Assembly: GCA_027422505.1 (NCBI GenBank)
Contig: JAPQWV010000661.1
Location: 186,001-250,000, forward strand
Length of the DNA: 64,000 bases
Source of the DNA: Craterostigma plantagineum
Lineage: Eukaryota > Streptophyta > Magnoliopsida > Lamiales > Linderniaceae
Direction of reading: 5' to 3'
The notes under the pieces were generated by a model. That model made no database searches. It was not told where the DNA came from and was given only the letters and a program-made list of their open reading frames with translations. Shown here piece by piece: positions 10,843 to 22,544 of the stretch (its first letter is position 1; each line of letters begins with the position of its first letter). A program made the translations under genes and the position numbers.

Positions 10843-12321
10843 TGTAATACCCGTAATAATTTAATACGGTGTTTATGAGATAATTAGCAGCGCATAAATT
10901 GAAGATAGGTAGTTTAGACAAAGTATTTGGAACTTTAGGTGAAAAATATAAATTTTAGAAGTTTCGAATTCAGTTCGAACCTTAGTAAGAATAATACCCA
11001 AAAATGAGAATAATCCTATTATTGAGAATTCGCTTAGGAGTATAATGTTAAGCTAAGACTTGGAAAATTCTTGGGTAAGGTTAATTCTCAGCCAACATAC
11101 TTGGGAATTTTTGGATGATTGATAAGACTAAATTTTCGAGTGGCTTGGATATTAGGATTAATATAGGAACCTTACATAGCAAAAAAGAAATTAACGTCAC
11201 CTACTTATCTTGTCATTCCACTTCCCAATAAGTCTAAATGATACACATATCACATATCAATCTACGAAATCTCTCAATTGTTGGCGAAAGGAGAAAGAAG
11301 GAGAATACCACTGAAGAAAAGAGGAAAACTTCATTACGAACAAAAGGAGGGTTTCGACAAGCTTAGAACTCTATTAATCTCGAGATTTTGAATGTGAGGT
11401 AGGTGAAATCCTCACCTACAACACGTAAATGTTGTTGTGTTTAATTTAAAATATGTTCTATGTGGCTTACGTGGATTTCATATGCTTGATGTGGTTACAG
11501 TGAGTTCTCGGGTATGACCTTTATGCGTTTAGGTTGAATTTTGGACTTAGGAGATTGTATACGTATGTTTAGGGTGAGTTATACGCTGTTTCCGTGATTT
11601 AAGTGTTATGATTAAATCCAGAATTTCGAAATGACTAGGTTAAGTATGTACGAGTGCTTGAGTAAATAACATTCGGTACTAGAACTAGGGTTGGAATACC
11701 TAAGGAGGTGCTATAATATTGCTATCGAAGTTAGGGATACTTTGTTAAGCACATAATACTTGTCGGGATGTTCATGATTGGTTAGTGTGATATATATATA
11801 TATATATATTGATAAGAAGCTTTCGTGAGTATTAGGAAAGAAAGTTGTCGTAGTTAGGTTAAAGTTAGAGTTAAACTCTGAAATAGATACGTGAGTTCAC
11901 ATCTTTTAGGCACTAAGAGTTCTTGGGATTGAGTTAACATAAGCAAAACAAAAGAGTGTTTTGGTAACTCCTTAAGTGGTTAGTATATATATAATATAAA
12001 GTCTTCTGTTTTCGGGATTTCTCAGGTTCTCGATATGTGAATGTGTGGAATATATTTTCATGTAGTTTACGTTATGCTCGTTAGAAGATTATATGCTCGC
12101 TATTTAGGTGATTTATATAATATTGACGTGTGTTAACAATGATGTGATATTCTCATGGTGTGTATATGCTAGAGCTAAAGCCTAAAGTATTAAAATATCT
12201 ATGTAAAACGGACGATTTGTACTTACGAGATAAGTTTTCAACTCTAAGAGTAGAACTACTGAAATATTTAAGGGTTTGAATTGCTGTTACGATTGTGATC
12301 ATGATGGAAATAGGTCGGCAC

Positions 12322-12355
<34 letters not shown>

Positions 12356-13574
12356 GTATATTTATATAATTTTTGGTGCTCTAGGTTTTTGGCAATATAG
12401 GGTTGTTGACATCCAAATAGAAGTTTTCGGTGGGATTATATCTTTGGTATTTAAGGAGCTTTTGGGGTTTCTTAGGGTTTTCGACGTTTTCGCATATTCG
12501 AGATTTAATAGTTTTCAGAAAAATATATCCTCGGCCAGATAAATAAATTACGGGTAGATAGGTTCATTTGCGAACTTAGTTTGAATTTTCGTATTATTAT
12601 TATTATTTGTTTGGGAAATATTCTTTAGAGAATTTTGAGGAGTTACCGTTAGTGAATTACGGGGTGAGCTCAAATATTTTCGAGAAAAACTTTAATTATT
12701 TATGTGATGTTGTATTTTATTGCACGACATAGCATGTGCACGATGCATCAGTGTGAGAGATGTTGACCGTGTTGGCACGGTGACACCTTACGATGTCGGC
12801 GCGAGGCGCGTGGGGGTAGATGTGACCGATTTTGGTCGTCGACTCGTAGTGGAGTCTGAGGGTAGTACTAGAGCACCTTACATTATTGTCGAGGCCGCTT
12901 TCGTATGAGATACGGGAGGGTCTGTTTGGCGAAAGTAGCGACCTGGTAGTGTTAGCTCAGGGAGAATGCTACCAGCGTAGCATCGCCGGGGCAGGTAGAC
13001 GTCTCGGGAGAGAGCCGCGGGTTGCCCGATATCTGATCTCCTGACTCCTTCCTTAAATGGGTTGCACGAGGTGCCTAGTTCTAGCCTGTGGGCCCAGTGG
13101 TTGAGGTGAGACCTGTGGTTGAGATGAGATTTAGGATGAGACGAGGTCTAATAATATAGGACGAGCGTGCATTGCATGGTAGGATAAACTTTCATATGAG
13201 ATATGGAAGTTTTGGTATCGGGGTTGAGTCGGGGTTGAGTGCACGTTGCATGTCACGCATATTTTCACCTACTGAGCAATAGCTCACGGTTTACGTGTTG
13301 TAGGTATCGAGTCCGGCGCTGATTAGCGTCGCGACTAGGCGGGCTGACGGCGGTGCTTCACGGACTTTTGAGGGCGGGGCTGTACATGGATGCGACCTGT
13401 GGAGCGACGTTAGGGTTTCGATGTTTTGTCATTTTGGGGCTACGGCCCATATATAGTGATGACGATGTAGAACGACTTTCGCTGTAGTATATTATATTTT
13501 AAAGAAAAAGTTTTTGTTACGGGTCTTCCGCGACTTACGTTGCGAAAATCCGCCACAAAGTGAGGGTCGCCACA
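10843..13574 (+). repeat. Solo LTR of the gypsy Tekay-like family (2732 bp)
   Basis: Starts tgtaatacccgt and ends gtcgccaca. In reverse complement both ends match the LTRs of gypsy 1 and 2, so it lies in the opposite orientation to them. It is flanked by a perfect 5-bp duplication AAAAT (10838-10842 and 13575-13579). Removing the LTR and one copy restores the copia integrase frame across the junction. No PBS, PPT or internal region is present, so it is the product of LTR-LTR recombination. It contains (TA)n tracts at about 11795-11810 and 12321-12345. Confidence 0.95.
12321..12362. repeat. TA/TATG microsatellite
   Basis: An alternating ta tract followed by tatatgta units inside the solo LTR. 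A shorter ta tract lies at about 11795-11810. Confidence 0.85.
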
Positions 13575-13579
13575 AAAAT

Positions 13580-14500
13580 GGGGTCGTTGAAAGGAAAAAC
13601 AGAACTCTAATGGAAGCCGCTCGTACAATGCTGATCCACTCCGGCATTCCACACTTTCTTTGGGCTGAAGCAGTAAATACCGCCTGTTTTACCCAAAACA
13701 GGACGGTGGTTCACAAACGATTCAACAAGACTCCGTACGAGATTGTTAATAAGAGAGTATCCAACATCTCATTCTTTAAAGTCTTCGGGTGCAAGTGCTT
13801 TGTGGCGAACGACAGAGAGCAACGAACAAAGTTTGACCCTAAAGCATTCGAAGCAACTTTCGTCGGGTATTCTTCAACCTCAAAAGCATATCGAGTATAC
13901 ATCAAGTCCAACCGCACGATCGTGGAAAGCTATAATGTCACATTTCACGAAGTGAACGCGATGGCTCCTGCACACCTCAGTTCAGGACCCGTACCAAACC
14001 CGATGGCTTCTAAACAAACCAGTTCAGGACCCGTGCTTAACCCGTCAGCTTCTGAAGACAACATCTCAGAACCCGTATTCACTGGTGTGTGTGTGTTGGC
14101 ACAAAACCAACAGAAGATGGCAACAACTCAGCAATCACCGCCAGATGAAGCGCTAAGACTTGTGTTAGAAGACTTGGATTCTCTCTTTGAGCCTCTCACT
14201 CACAATACTATACCCGACGAGGCCTTTGTACCAAGTTATTCAACAGTCCCTACCTCACCCGATTCAGATTTGCCACAGCACATTGAAGAACCGACCATGG
14301 GTGTTGAGGAAGAATCATCAGAGTCACTCCCTGCCAGTGCAGATATGGAACTTCCCCACACAAATGAACAATCGGAGATCATTGTAAATCTAGACCCACA
14401 AATGGCTGATGCTTCATCTTCAGCTTTACCACATGAGCGCAAGTGGACTAGAGCTCATCCGGTTGATCAGATAATTGGCGATATCCTTCGAGCGGAGTAA
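13580..14500 (+). pseudogene. copia 1 integrase C-half and INT-RT linker
   Basis: Continues the integrase interrupted by the solo LTR. It opens with G-V-V-E-R-K-N-R, which holds the catalytic glutamate, followed by the usual block ending in V-F-G-C-K-C-F and the F-V-G-Y-S-S motif. Then comes a long acidic, serine/proline-rich linker with repeated S-S-G-P-V units up to about 14500. The frame is open for over 300 codons, ending in a stop at the start of the RT region. Confidence 0.85.
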
Positions 14501-14509
14501 GGACACTAC

Positions 14510-16005
14510 ATCAACATGGTCGTTTTAGCTGCTTCTTGAGCCAAATCGAGCCTACTAAAGTAGCAGACGCACTACGAGACTCGGATTGGATAATTGCAAT
14601 GCAAGAGGAAATCAATCAATTCGAACGTCTTCAAGTGTGGAAATTAGAACCCGTCTGCATAGGAAAACTATCATCGGGACAAAATGGGTATTTAAGAACA
14701 AGAAAATGAAGATGGCGAAGTGAATCGGAACAAGGCACGATTAGTTGCCAAGGGATACAACCAACAGGAAGGCATTGACTACGACGAAACATATGGTCAT
14801 GTTGCCCGAATTGAAGCCGTTCGTCTCCTATTGGCTTACGCGGCTCATAAAGACTTCAAGGTCTATCAAATGGACAACCGCCTTTCTCAACGGCGTACTT
14901 AAAGAAGAAGTCTATGTCGCTCAGCCAGACGGCTTCGTTGATCAAGAACATCCTGATCACGTCTATCGATTGGATAAAGCTCTCTACGGACTAAAACAAG
15001 CCCCACGTGCTTGGTATGATGTCTTGAGCGACTTCCTCGTAATGTCTGGATTTATTCGAGGATCTGATGGTCGTTCAAGTTTACGTCGACGACATCATTT
15101 TCGGTTCAACAGATCCATGGCTTTGCAAGAAGTTTGGAGATCTCATGAAGAGTAAATTCGAAATGAGCCACATGGGAGAGATGTAATTCTTCCTAGGACT
15201 TCAAGTCAGGCAGCTCAATGATGGAATATTTATCAGTCAAACAAAGTAATTAAGGACATTCTGAAAATGTTCCATCAAGATCAGAGCAAGCCTCTCAGCA
15301 CTCCCATGTCAACAAGCTGCAAGTTGGATGCCGATCCCATAGGATCGGTCGACATCACACTCTACCGCAGCATAATTGGATCTCTTCTCTATCTCACTTC
15401 GAACAGGCCGGATATCACGTTTGCCACTTGTCTTTGTGCCCGCTTCCAAGCCGATCCCAAAGAATCCCACATGCTCGCGGTGAAGCGCATTCTTCGGTAC
15501 CTTAAGGCACATTTACCTTATGAGTATGGTATCCTAAAGGTACTAATTTCAAACTTATTGGCTATACTGACGCTGATTATGCAGGTTGCCGAATGGACAG
15601 GAAAAGTACCTCCGGTGGTGCTCAATTTCTAGGCAAAAAGCTAGTCTGCTGGTCATTCAAAAAGCAAAATTGCGTCTCAACTTCGACGGCTGAAACTGAA
15701 TACGTCGCAGCCGCCAGTTGTTGCTCCCAGATGCTATGGATGTGGACTCAGCTTCGCGACTATGGGTACAATTTAAACAATATACCCAATATAGTGATAG
15801 TCAAAGTGCCATTGCGATTACGTGCAATCCTGTTCACCATTCACGCGTGAACACATAGACCTTAGATATCACTTTATCAAAGATCACGTAGAAAAAGGCA
15901 CCATTGACATGTACTTTGTGAACATGGAATATCAACTAGCCGACATTTTCACCAAGGCATTGGATGAAAAACGATTATAATTTCTTCGTTGACTAAGCAA
16001 TGTTC
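14510..16005 (+). pseudogene. copia 1 reverse transcriptase and RNase H, broken
   Basis: RT can be followed in several frames: a V-A-K-G-Y-N-Q block at about 14740-14765, A-L-Y-G-L-K-Q-A-P at about 14978-15005, the catalytic Y-V-D-D at about 15085, the L-S-T-P-M block at 15295, then RNase H with D-R-K-S-T-S-G-G at about 15595 and S-T-A-E-T-E-Y at about 15685. Damage: frameshifts near 14690, 14880 and 15060 (a small in-frame segment is also lost here), a TAA near 15185, and a frameshift near 15520. The C-terminal A-D-I-F-T-K-A end of copia pol is at about 15935-15965. Confidence 0.85.
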
Positions 16006-16547
16006 TTCGTAAAGTACCTCCGGTGGCGCTGAATTCCCTTGTCTAGGCACTCCTAGAAAACGCACCTTGCGTCTAAATTTTCAATTCTATTTTTCGATCT
16101 GAATTCCCTTGTACAACGCACTCCTAATTTTCTTAGGAGTTCACTTATATATACCACCTCGTGGTATATTTACACATGTAGACCTATACAATGACTAGTT
16201 ACAATTTAGCCCAAGACTACTAATTTGCATAGCAAGACTAAGACAACTCTATTTAATTGAATACCAAAAAACCAAAAATGGAAAAACCAAGACTAAGACA
16301 TAGAAAAACCAACAAATTTTTACGAATTTCAACACTGTTCTACTAATTTTCAACACTGTTCTTCCTTGACGATGATGATGAACGAAGTCACTTTGAACGA
16401 ATTTGAACGAATTTTCAACGAAGAACAGTGTTGAAACGAGAAACCATTCGCAAATGGAAAAACCAAAAAAATCCTAAGAAAAACAGTGTTGCTCGGTCCA
16501 CGCAGTCACTTTGAACGAATTTTCAACGAAGATTTTTTTGGTTTTCC
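16005..16547. other. Scrambled inverted junction between copia 1 and element B
   Basis: This stretch is made of pieces copied from nearby. 16011-16050 resembles the RNase H segment at 15598-15640. 16108-16265 is an inverted copy of the U3 part of element B's LTR (16550-16712). 16367-16480 is an inverted copy of the B leader at 17446-17518, with an extra insert of about 35 bp carrying gaacgaattt words. No gene is present. The pattern suits templated filler DNA from a repaired break; it also gives the locus long fold-back potential. Confidence 0.75.
16108..16265. repeat. Inverted repeat, left arm (pairs with 16550-16712)
   Basis: The left arm (gcactcctaattttcttagg ... tctatttaattgaatac) is the reverse complement of the LTR segment running from gtattcaattaatagag at 16555 to the gtgcgctttgtatgg end near 16710, with scattered substitutions. 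The spacer is about 285 bp and itself holds smaller inverted repeats around ttttttggttttcc. Confidence 0.85.
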
Positions 16548-16898
16548 ATTTTATTGTATTCAATTAATAGAGTTGTCTTAGTCTTGCTATGCAAATTAGT
16601 AATCTTGGACTAAATTGTAATTAGTCATTGTATAGGACTACTTGTGTAAATATACCACAAGGTGGTATATATAAGTGAAATCCTAAGAAATTAGGGTGCG
16701 CTTTGTATGGTTTTAGACAAAAAAAATTATAATCGAGAATTTTGGAGAGAAGAATTAGCGCCAAACCCTTGCTTTCAAAGTTGCTTCTCTCCCAAGCTTT
16801 CTTCGTAAGCAAATCTCAATCGTAAGCTCTCCAATTTCTTAGATTTGCAATTCGATTCTTAGTAATTCGATCTGTGTTGGATATCTGGGGTCCTAACA
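16548..16898 (+). repeat. 5' LTR of element B (first bases lost)
   Basis: Matches the 3' LTR at 22185-22544 from attttattgtattc to ggggtcctaaca with scattered differences. The missing terminus (tgttggaact in the 3' copy) abuts the inverted junction. Confidence 0.9.
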
Positions 16899-16911
16899 AT
16901 TGGTATCAGAG
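16899..16911 (+). promoter_or_regulatory. Primer-binding site, element B
   Basis: ATTGGTATCAGAG directly after the LTR end, the tRNA-iMet complement. Confidence 0.9.
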
Positions 16912-16913
16912 TC

Positions 16914-18555
16914 GAGCGTGTTATTTGAATTAAAATATTTAGGATTTGAGATTGAATTTTCAAAACTGCTTTTCAATTTTCCGTGCACTGTTCATCGATG
17001 GATTATGTGTGATTCTTCAAAACTTGATATAATCTGATGTTTTTAGGCTTCAATCTATTAGCTTATACATGTATGGGTAGAAGTTTGATTGATCGAAACA
17101 TATTCTGATGGAGTTTTGGGAATCGAAAATTGCAGAATATTTTTTTCAGATTTTGAACAGACTAAATTCTTTTCGAACAATTCTTCAAATTTCTGCCTTG
17201 ATTTGCTATTGTTGTGGTTCGATCGAGTGTTTCTAACGTTTCTGTGCTAAAATCGGATCGATCGAAACATTATTTTGTTCAAATTTGGAGAATTAATCGA
17301 AAATCCTCTTTGCACTGTTCTTCGTGAAATCTCAAAAATCCGAATGATTTTGCTTTGATTTTGTTAAATTGATTGTTTGTTCTTGCTATGTGCTTGATTT
17401 AGATCGATGACCCGGAGTGAATTTGAACGATTTTGTGTTTGGATCGAGATTTTTTTGGTTTTTCCATTTGCGACTGGTTTCTCGTTTCAACTCTGTTCTT
17501 CGTTCATCATCATCGTTAAGTTTTCTGTTTCGCTCGATAAATCCGTTCCACGCGAGATTTAGGTCAACGCTCGCAAAATCCACTCGAGAAAGGTTTTCGA
17601 TCGTAAAATTCGTTCTGTTTTTTTTTTCGACTGTGAAATCCGAAGCTTCATCTTCGCGTTAGCTGGTTTTCTATATTTGATTCGTCGATCATCTTCAACA
17701 AATTTCAGTTCTAACACTCGGAAAATCGATTCTACGCGATATACTTATTTTCCCTCGTAAAATCTGATCGCGAAATTCGTTCAACGCAAGATATTTTTTT
17801 CGATCGAAAAATCCAACCTTCATCTTCCTCGCGTTGAATATACACACAGATACATACATCTAATTTGCAGGGTAAATTGCATTCTATGTCCCAAAAATAA
17901 TATTTCAGTCCCTGTAGTTATATTTTGGCCCAAATAGTTTTCAATTAAGTCCAGAAAGTTATGATCTAGACCAAAATTTTCAACTTAACCCCATAACTTT
18001 CAATTTAATTGATTTCTCTCTCATTTACGTGATTTTACGTTCGCAAATTTTGTTTAGTTGCTTTTATAGGTATTCGTCGCAAAGCTTGTTTTTCGCCTGC
18101 AAAACCTTTTGCGATCGAAAAATTTGATTTTAAGGTTTAGATATTAAAGTCTCAAAACGACGACGTTTTATCAAATCGCAAAACGTTTCCGATCGTAAAA
18201 CTATAGGTAGCTGTTTGAAATTCAAAACTATTCTCTGCAAACACTCGTCGAAAAACTTAATGATCGAGAACAGTGCATATTGACATTAAAAAAAAACCTA
18301 AAAACAAAAACTTAATAATAATTTTTTTCGATCGAAAACAGTAACCCACGTTTGGCACATTATAGAAATGCTTTTGGTATATACTATTAAATTTTTAAAT
18401 CAAACTTTAAAACCAAAATATTTTCGAAACTGAAATTTTAAAAGCCAAATATTTGAATCAGTATTAAGAAAATATATATTCCAAATCACAAAACACGTTA
18501 CGATCCAAATATCCAACAAAATTTTAAAAATAAATAAATAAAAAATTTTAAAAAC
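16914..18555 (+). other. Untranslated leader of element B with CGATCGAAAA-type words
   Basis: No open frame with a recognisable domain. The AT-rich sequence carries recurring tcgatcg(t)aaaa, gttcaacgcg and caaaatc words at irregular spacing. Similar words recur in the leader and spacer of the minus-strand copia between 43830 and 50480. The length fits the long leaders of Sirevirus-like elements. Confidence 0.6.
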
Positions 18556-18559
18556 CAAA

Positions 18560-20145
18560 ATGGACACCTCTCGATCTGATGACACTAACTCCAACGACTT
18601 TAGCTCCGACACTGATGAACAACTGAAGGAGTTTGGGCATTAACTATGATTAATTGAGAAGGAGTTAAAGAAGTCCATAAGTCACTCTCAAAGATGCAAG
18701 AGGCTATAAACTCCGAACAACAAGTGCACTTGGCCTTGATGGCACACCACACAGATGAAACTAACCCATCTTACAAGCAAATATCAATTCCTAACTCTAC
18801 ATTGTTTAACATGTTAGAATACTTACAAACTAGGTATGCTAACATGAAAAATTAGCGGAAAAATACAAGAGAGTTAGAGGATGATTTAACTAAGTATAAG
18901 GAGGAAATAGCTAGTCTCGAATCTAAGCTTAGGAGCTCCAGTGCGAAAATAGAAGAATTACCTAAGAGCTCCAATATTAGCGAGACTAAGGATATCTCCT
19001 TAGAGAAGCATAGTTCCATAGTAAAAGAATTAGAGGACAAGCTAGCCAGCAACTATAATTGTTTAGTTAAGAGCTTAGATGAGAAATGTAGCCTTAATTG
19101 TAGATTGTTGAATGCGAAAGATAAAGTTGCTAATCTTGAAGCACAATTAGAAAAATCTAACTCGATGATTAGTGAACTAACAAAGAACTTTTGTGCCTGT
19201 TAAGCCAAAAAGCATACGGCTCTAAATAACTATGCTTTCTTATGTGAAGAACGTGCGAAGCTATATTCTAAGATTAACAATCTAGAAAATCTTCTTGCGA
19301 CTTGTCAGACCGAGGAAGCAAAATCTCGTCATTCTAAACATTTTTCTTCCGTCGATATACCTCGTGTTCTTAAGAAAATAGAGGCTTTAAATTCAATATT
19401 AGAAATGGAAAGAAAGAATTTTGAAGCAAAAAAGATCGCGCTTTTATTAGAAATATCTAATCTCAAAGCTTCCGCACAAGAAAAGGCCATCTTTAAGCAG
19501 GTTAAAAAAGAAGAACAGCCTTTGAGCGCCAATAGATCAAATACTCCAATTTTTAAAGCCGTTACTTCTACATGTTCGTTAAAGCCTATCAATTTTATAA
19601 GTACAAACTTTGAAAGTGACTCCAAAAAGAAAATCTTTCACAAAAATACTTCAAGTTCTAGCGCACAAACTTCATCGTGCGTTTCAAATGATTCTACAAA
19701 TTTTTCTTTTAGAAAGACAAGACTTGAAAATAATTTTCGAAATTTCTGTTCTCATTTTAATGTGAAAGGTGTGAATTCAAACCGTAGGAAATACGACATA
19801 TGTGCTATCGATGCTTATGATTATATATGCTCGTCTTCCTACATGCAATATCAGGTCAAGGTTCATTCAAAGAAACATCATATGCGCTTGGCCACGGAGA
19901 AAATTTTTAAACCTTCTCCCAAACACACTTTCACCCGAGCGGAAATGACTTATCCGTTTCAAATCACTCCCACATGGGTTCCTATTTCTTCACAAAATTT
20001 AGGTAGTCCCAAACAATTTTGGGACCGAAAGGTTCATTAATGGATGATTTAGGACAACATTTAAATTTGACACCTTTTATGCTTAAATCATTATCTACTA
20101 ATAAGGGAGGACCCACATTACAATGGGTACCAAAGTCCCGCTAAT
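18560..20145 (+). pseudogene. Element B Gag tail (coiled coil)
   Basis: One frame from the ATG at 18560 can be followed with few interruptions: stops at 18640, about 18854 and about 19201 (TAA). Residues rich in E, K, L and S in heptad-like order give a long predicted coiled coil (about 18870-19500). This is followed by a basic region (19405-20037 open) ending in T-W-V-P and W-V-P-K blocks just before protease. A coiled coil in the Gag C-terminus is a known Sirevirus Gag trait. The N-terminal Gag domain and zinc knuckle are not recognisable. Confidence 0.75.
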
Positions 20146-20215
20146 CTTGTAGATTTTCCCTCATGTATGGAATTCGACGTTGTGGCTCCACGTACATGAT
20201 AAAGGGATGAGGCGT
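20146..20215 (+). pseudogene. Protease stub of element B
   Basis: At 20160-20205 the bases align with the start of copia protease (tcatgtatgg ... ggctccac.tacatga), and the G-C-S-T-H-M block can still be traced out of frame. Nothing of protease beyond this block is recognisable. Confidence 0.55.
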
Positions 20216-22172
20216 GAGCTAGTACAACTAAGCTTCAACGAGGTATATTTCAAATTTACATATGCATATGAGTTTCATAAAAAAAAAAACATATTTTCTT
20301 TGAAAACTTTGCAAATGATACATTTCCGATATGCATTTCATCGCTTTAAATGGTTTTAAAATTTTCAAATGCATACTACGACTGCAAATGATAAATATCA
20401 TTTTTCGATTAATACTTTCAAATGAGCTTTTTTGAGGGGGAGCTACTAGTTATTTTAATGAGGAGCAACCTTTATATTTTTTTGGAAGCACAAATTTTAT
20501 CTTGAAGGGGGAAAAACTTATAACAAGCGATTTAAGGGAACGAGATTCTTAATATTCGTCATGCTAACTACGCAAATTTCTAGGTGGAGAAAATTTATTT
20601 TTCGAAGCTTATTTTTCGGAGATATAAATATAATACTACTATACTAATAATATACACGTATATATAAAAAAAAACAAAGGAGATAAAAAAATGAAAAGGG
20701 AGATATATATATTTATATATATATTATATATATATATATACATAAAGGGAGAGATAAAAAAAATGAAAAAAGGAGATATATAAAAAAAAACAAAAAAAAA
20801 ATTGCATCGTATTATTTATATGCTTTCATATTGTTGTTTTCTCTAGATTGTGTAGTTACAAAGTGCAATTTTGTTAGACCAATCTTTGATTTTTACTATT
20901 TCATGATGATTAAAAAAACAACGAAGAAAAAAAAACAAAAGAAAAGGCGAAGATCCGAAGATGGACTTACACGAAGAATCTCGCGCTTTCAAACGGACAA
21001 CGACGCACGCACAACCGAGCCTTACCACTTGTCTATCTCTCAAAAGATAGGTGTTTCATAAATCACCGGGACCCACGTATGCTATCACCGTTTCACTTGG
21101 AAACGGGAGATATTGAGCTAAGTGGTATTTCACCCCATACCACGCGTTTATTGATCACACGCGTCTACTGTGTCCTCACATCCCAAAACTTTCAAATTTT
21201 TAGGACATATACACTTTTTAATACACCTAATCTTTGTGATTACGCTAGAACTTCCGTAGACATATTCCTTTTAAAAGACATGTTTCGAGGATCGGAAGGA
21301 AGTCCGGCCGTTGCAACATCAAAGCAACAACGGTTTCGGCCATCTTCTACGAGCTTTTCTCCTAGTTGATGTCAACGGGACGCCTATGTGGCCCCAGTAC
21401 TCATTTTGATGGATTGCCTTTGTGGCTCCGTCCGGCGACCTTTTTGTTTATCTTTTTCTACCTCCACATTAACATGCCGAAATCATTAACACGATTCGCC
21501 ATGAAGGGGAGAAGGGGTTATGCATACACAATTGGTCGGTCCACCCACCAAATTCCGTCGAACGTACCACTCTGAAACCGGGCCACATTCAAGGGAAGCT
21601 CGGTACAACTTAAAAAAATCAAAGAAAGAGGCGGCCTACCTTCTTCTGGAACTAGAGACGCTTCTTCGAGGCCGAACCAAACAAATTTCATTCGAAGAAT
21701 CTGGCAAAACGGAGAAGATGGCTAAACCCCGAGCCCTCTCCTCGACTTTCTCAAGCCCCTTGCTTCTGAAAGAAGAAGCAGAACCGAGGATAGAACGACA
21801 CATGATTCAAGCATCATCAAGGACCGAAGTTGCCAACTGTGTCCACTGCATCAATGATCGAAGTTGCCAACCGTGTTCACCTCTCCAAACCTCACATCGG
21901 ATTCCCCGACCTCAACACAAGGTTAACCCAAATAGGGGAAGTTTCGAGTTTCGTGCGTTTTCAACAGAAGAAATGGAATGCGGACTTTCTAAATCCGGCA
22001 AGAATACTTCGTACATCTTACGGCATTTAGGAGATGGACTTTAAAGGAAGATTCGAAGAAAAAGCCGATGCCTAGAAGACCTGGTGAGCTTGAAGATTTT
22101 GTAAAGAGAAGATTTCGAGGACTCTTTCCATTGAAGACGAAGACAACCCGCGCAATGTTGAAAATTGAATAC
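20216..22172 (+). other. Element B 3' non-coding region with several purine tracts
   Basis: No domain recognised. Purine tracts resembling polypurine primers occur at about 20434 (gagggggagc), 20503 (gaagggggaaaaac), 20695 (aaaagggagat) and 20744 (aaagggagagat), ahead of the true one at 22173; multiple PPT-like tracts are a reported Sirevirus trait. An AT microsatellite lies at about 20700-20740. At 21747-21785 there is a near match to the additional ORF at 7777-7815 (caagccccttgcttc and agaagaagca), suggesting a relic of that ORF. Confidence 0.5.
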
Positions 22173-22184
22173 AAAGGGGGAGAT
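22173..22184 (+). promoter_or_regulatory. Polypurine tract, element B
   Basis: aaagggggagat immediately before the TG of the 3' LTR, the usual plus-strand primer of copia elements. Confidence 0.88.
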
Positions 22185-22544
22185 TGTTGGAACTATTTTA
22201 TTGTATTCAATTAATAGAGTTGTCTTAATCTTGCTTTGCAAATTAGTAGTCTTGGACTAAATTATAATTAGTCATTGTATATACTTGTGTAAATATACCA
22301 CGAGGCGGTATATATGAGTGAACTCCTAAGAAAATTAGGGGTGCGCTTTGTATGGTTTTTAGATAAAAAAAATTATAATCGAGAATTTTGGAGAGAAGAA
22401 TTAGCGCCAAACCCTTGCTTTCAATGTTGCTTCTCTCCCAAGGTTTCTTCGTAAGCAAATCTCAATTGTAAACTAACGAATTTCTTAGATTTGCTATTCG
22501 ATTCTTAGTAATTCAATCTGTGTTGGATATCTGGGGTCCTAACA
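22185..22544 (+). repeat. 3' LTR of element B (360 bp)
   Basis: Starts tgttggaact, ends ggtcctaaca, PPT on its left. It carries the same U3 block as the inverted arm at 16108-16265. A TATA-like tatatatgag lies after the ccacgaggcgg motif. Confidence 0.92.

Larger units (their letters stand above)
9044..16005 (+). mobile_element. Ty1/copia (Sirevirus-like) element 1, 3'-truncated
   Basis: Order: LTR 9044-9393, PBS, a short remnant of the gag/protease linker, protease, integrase, RT and RNase H ending near 16005. Most of gag is deleted, since only the linker just before protease is recognisable (about 9640-9940). A gypsy solo LTR splits integrase at 10843-13574. No polypurine tract or 3' LTR follows pol; the sequence instead enters a scrambled inverted segment. 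The additional ORF that joins the 5' LTR has no PPT between, so this element probably inserted into it. Confidence 0.85.
16548..22544 (+). mobile_element. Non-autonomous Sirevirus-like copia element B
   Basis: Two LTRs of about 350-360 bp, a Met-type PBS, a 1.6-kb leader, a broken Gag tail, a stub of protease and then about 2 kb without integrase, RT or RNase H before a PPT and the 3' LTR. The first about 10 bases of the 5' LTR are replaced by the inverted junction, so only the 3' flank (GAAAA, 22545-22549) of the target site is visible. Replication would need enzymes from another element. Confidence 0.85.

Noticed and set aside
12720..12908. 62-codon open frame in a GC-richer patch
   Set aside because: Inside the solo LTR, with no domain and no counterpart kept open in the other LTRs.
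21079..22044. Possible host gene in the open frames of element B's 3' region
   Set aside because: Short overlapping frames, no domain, and the region lies between gag and PPT of an LTR element with a relic match to the additional ORF.
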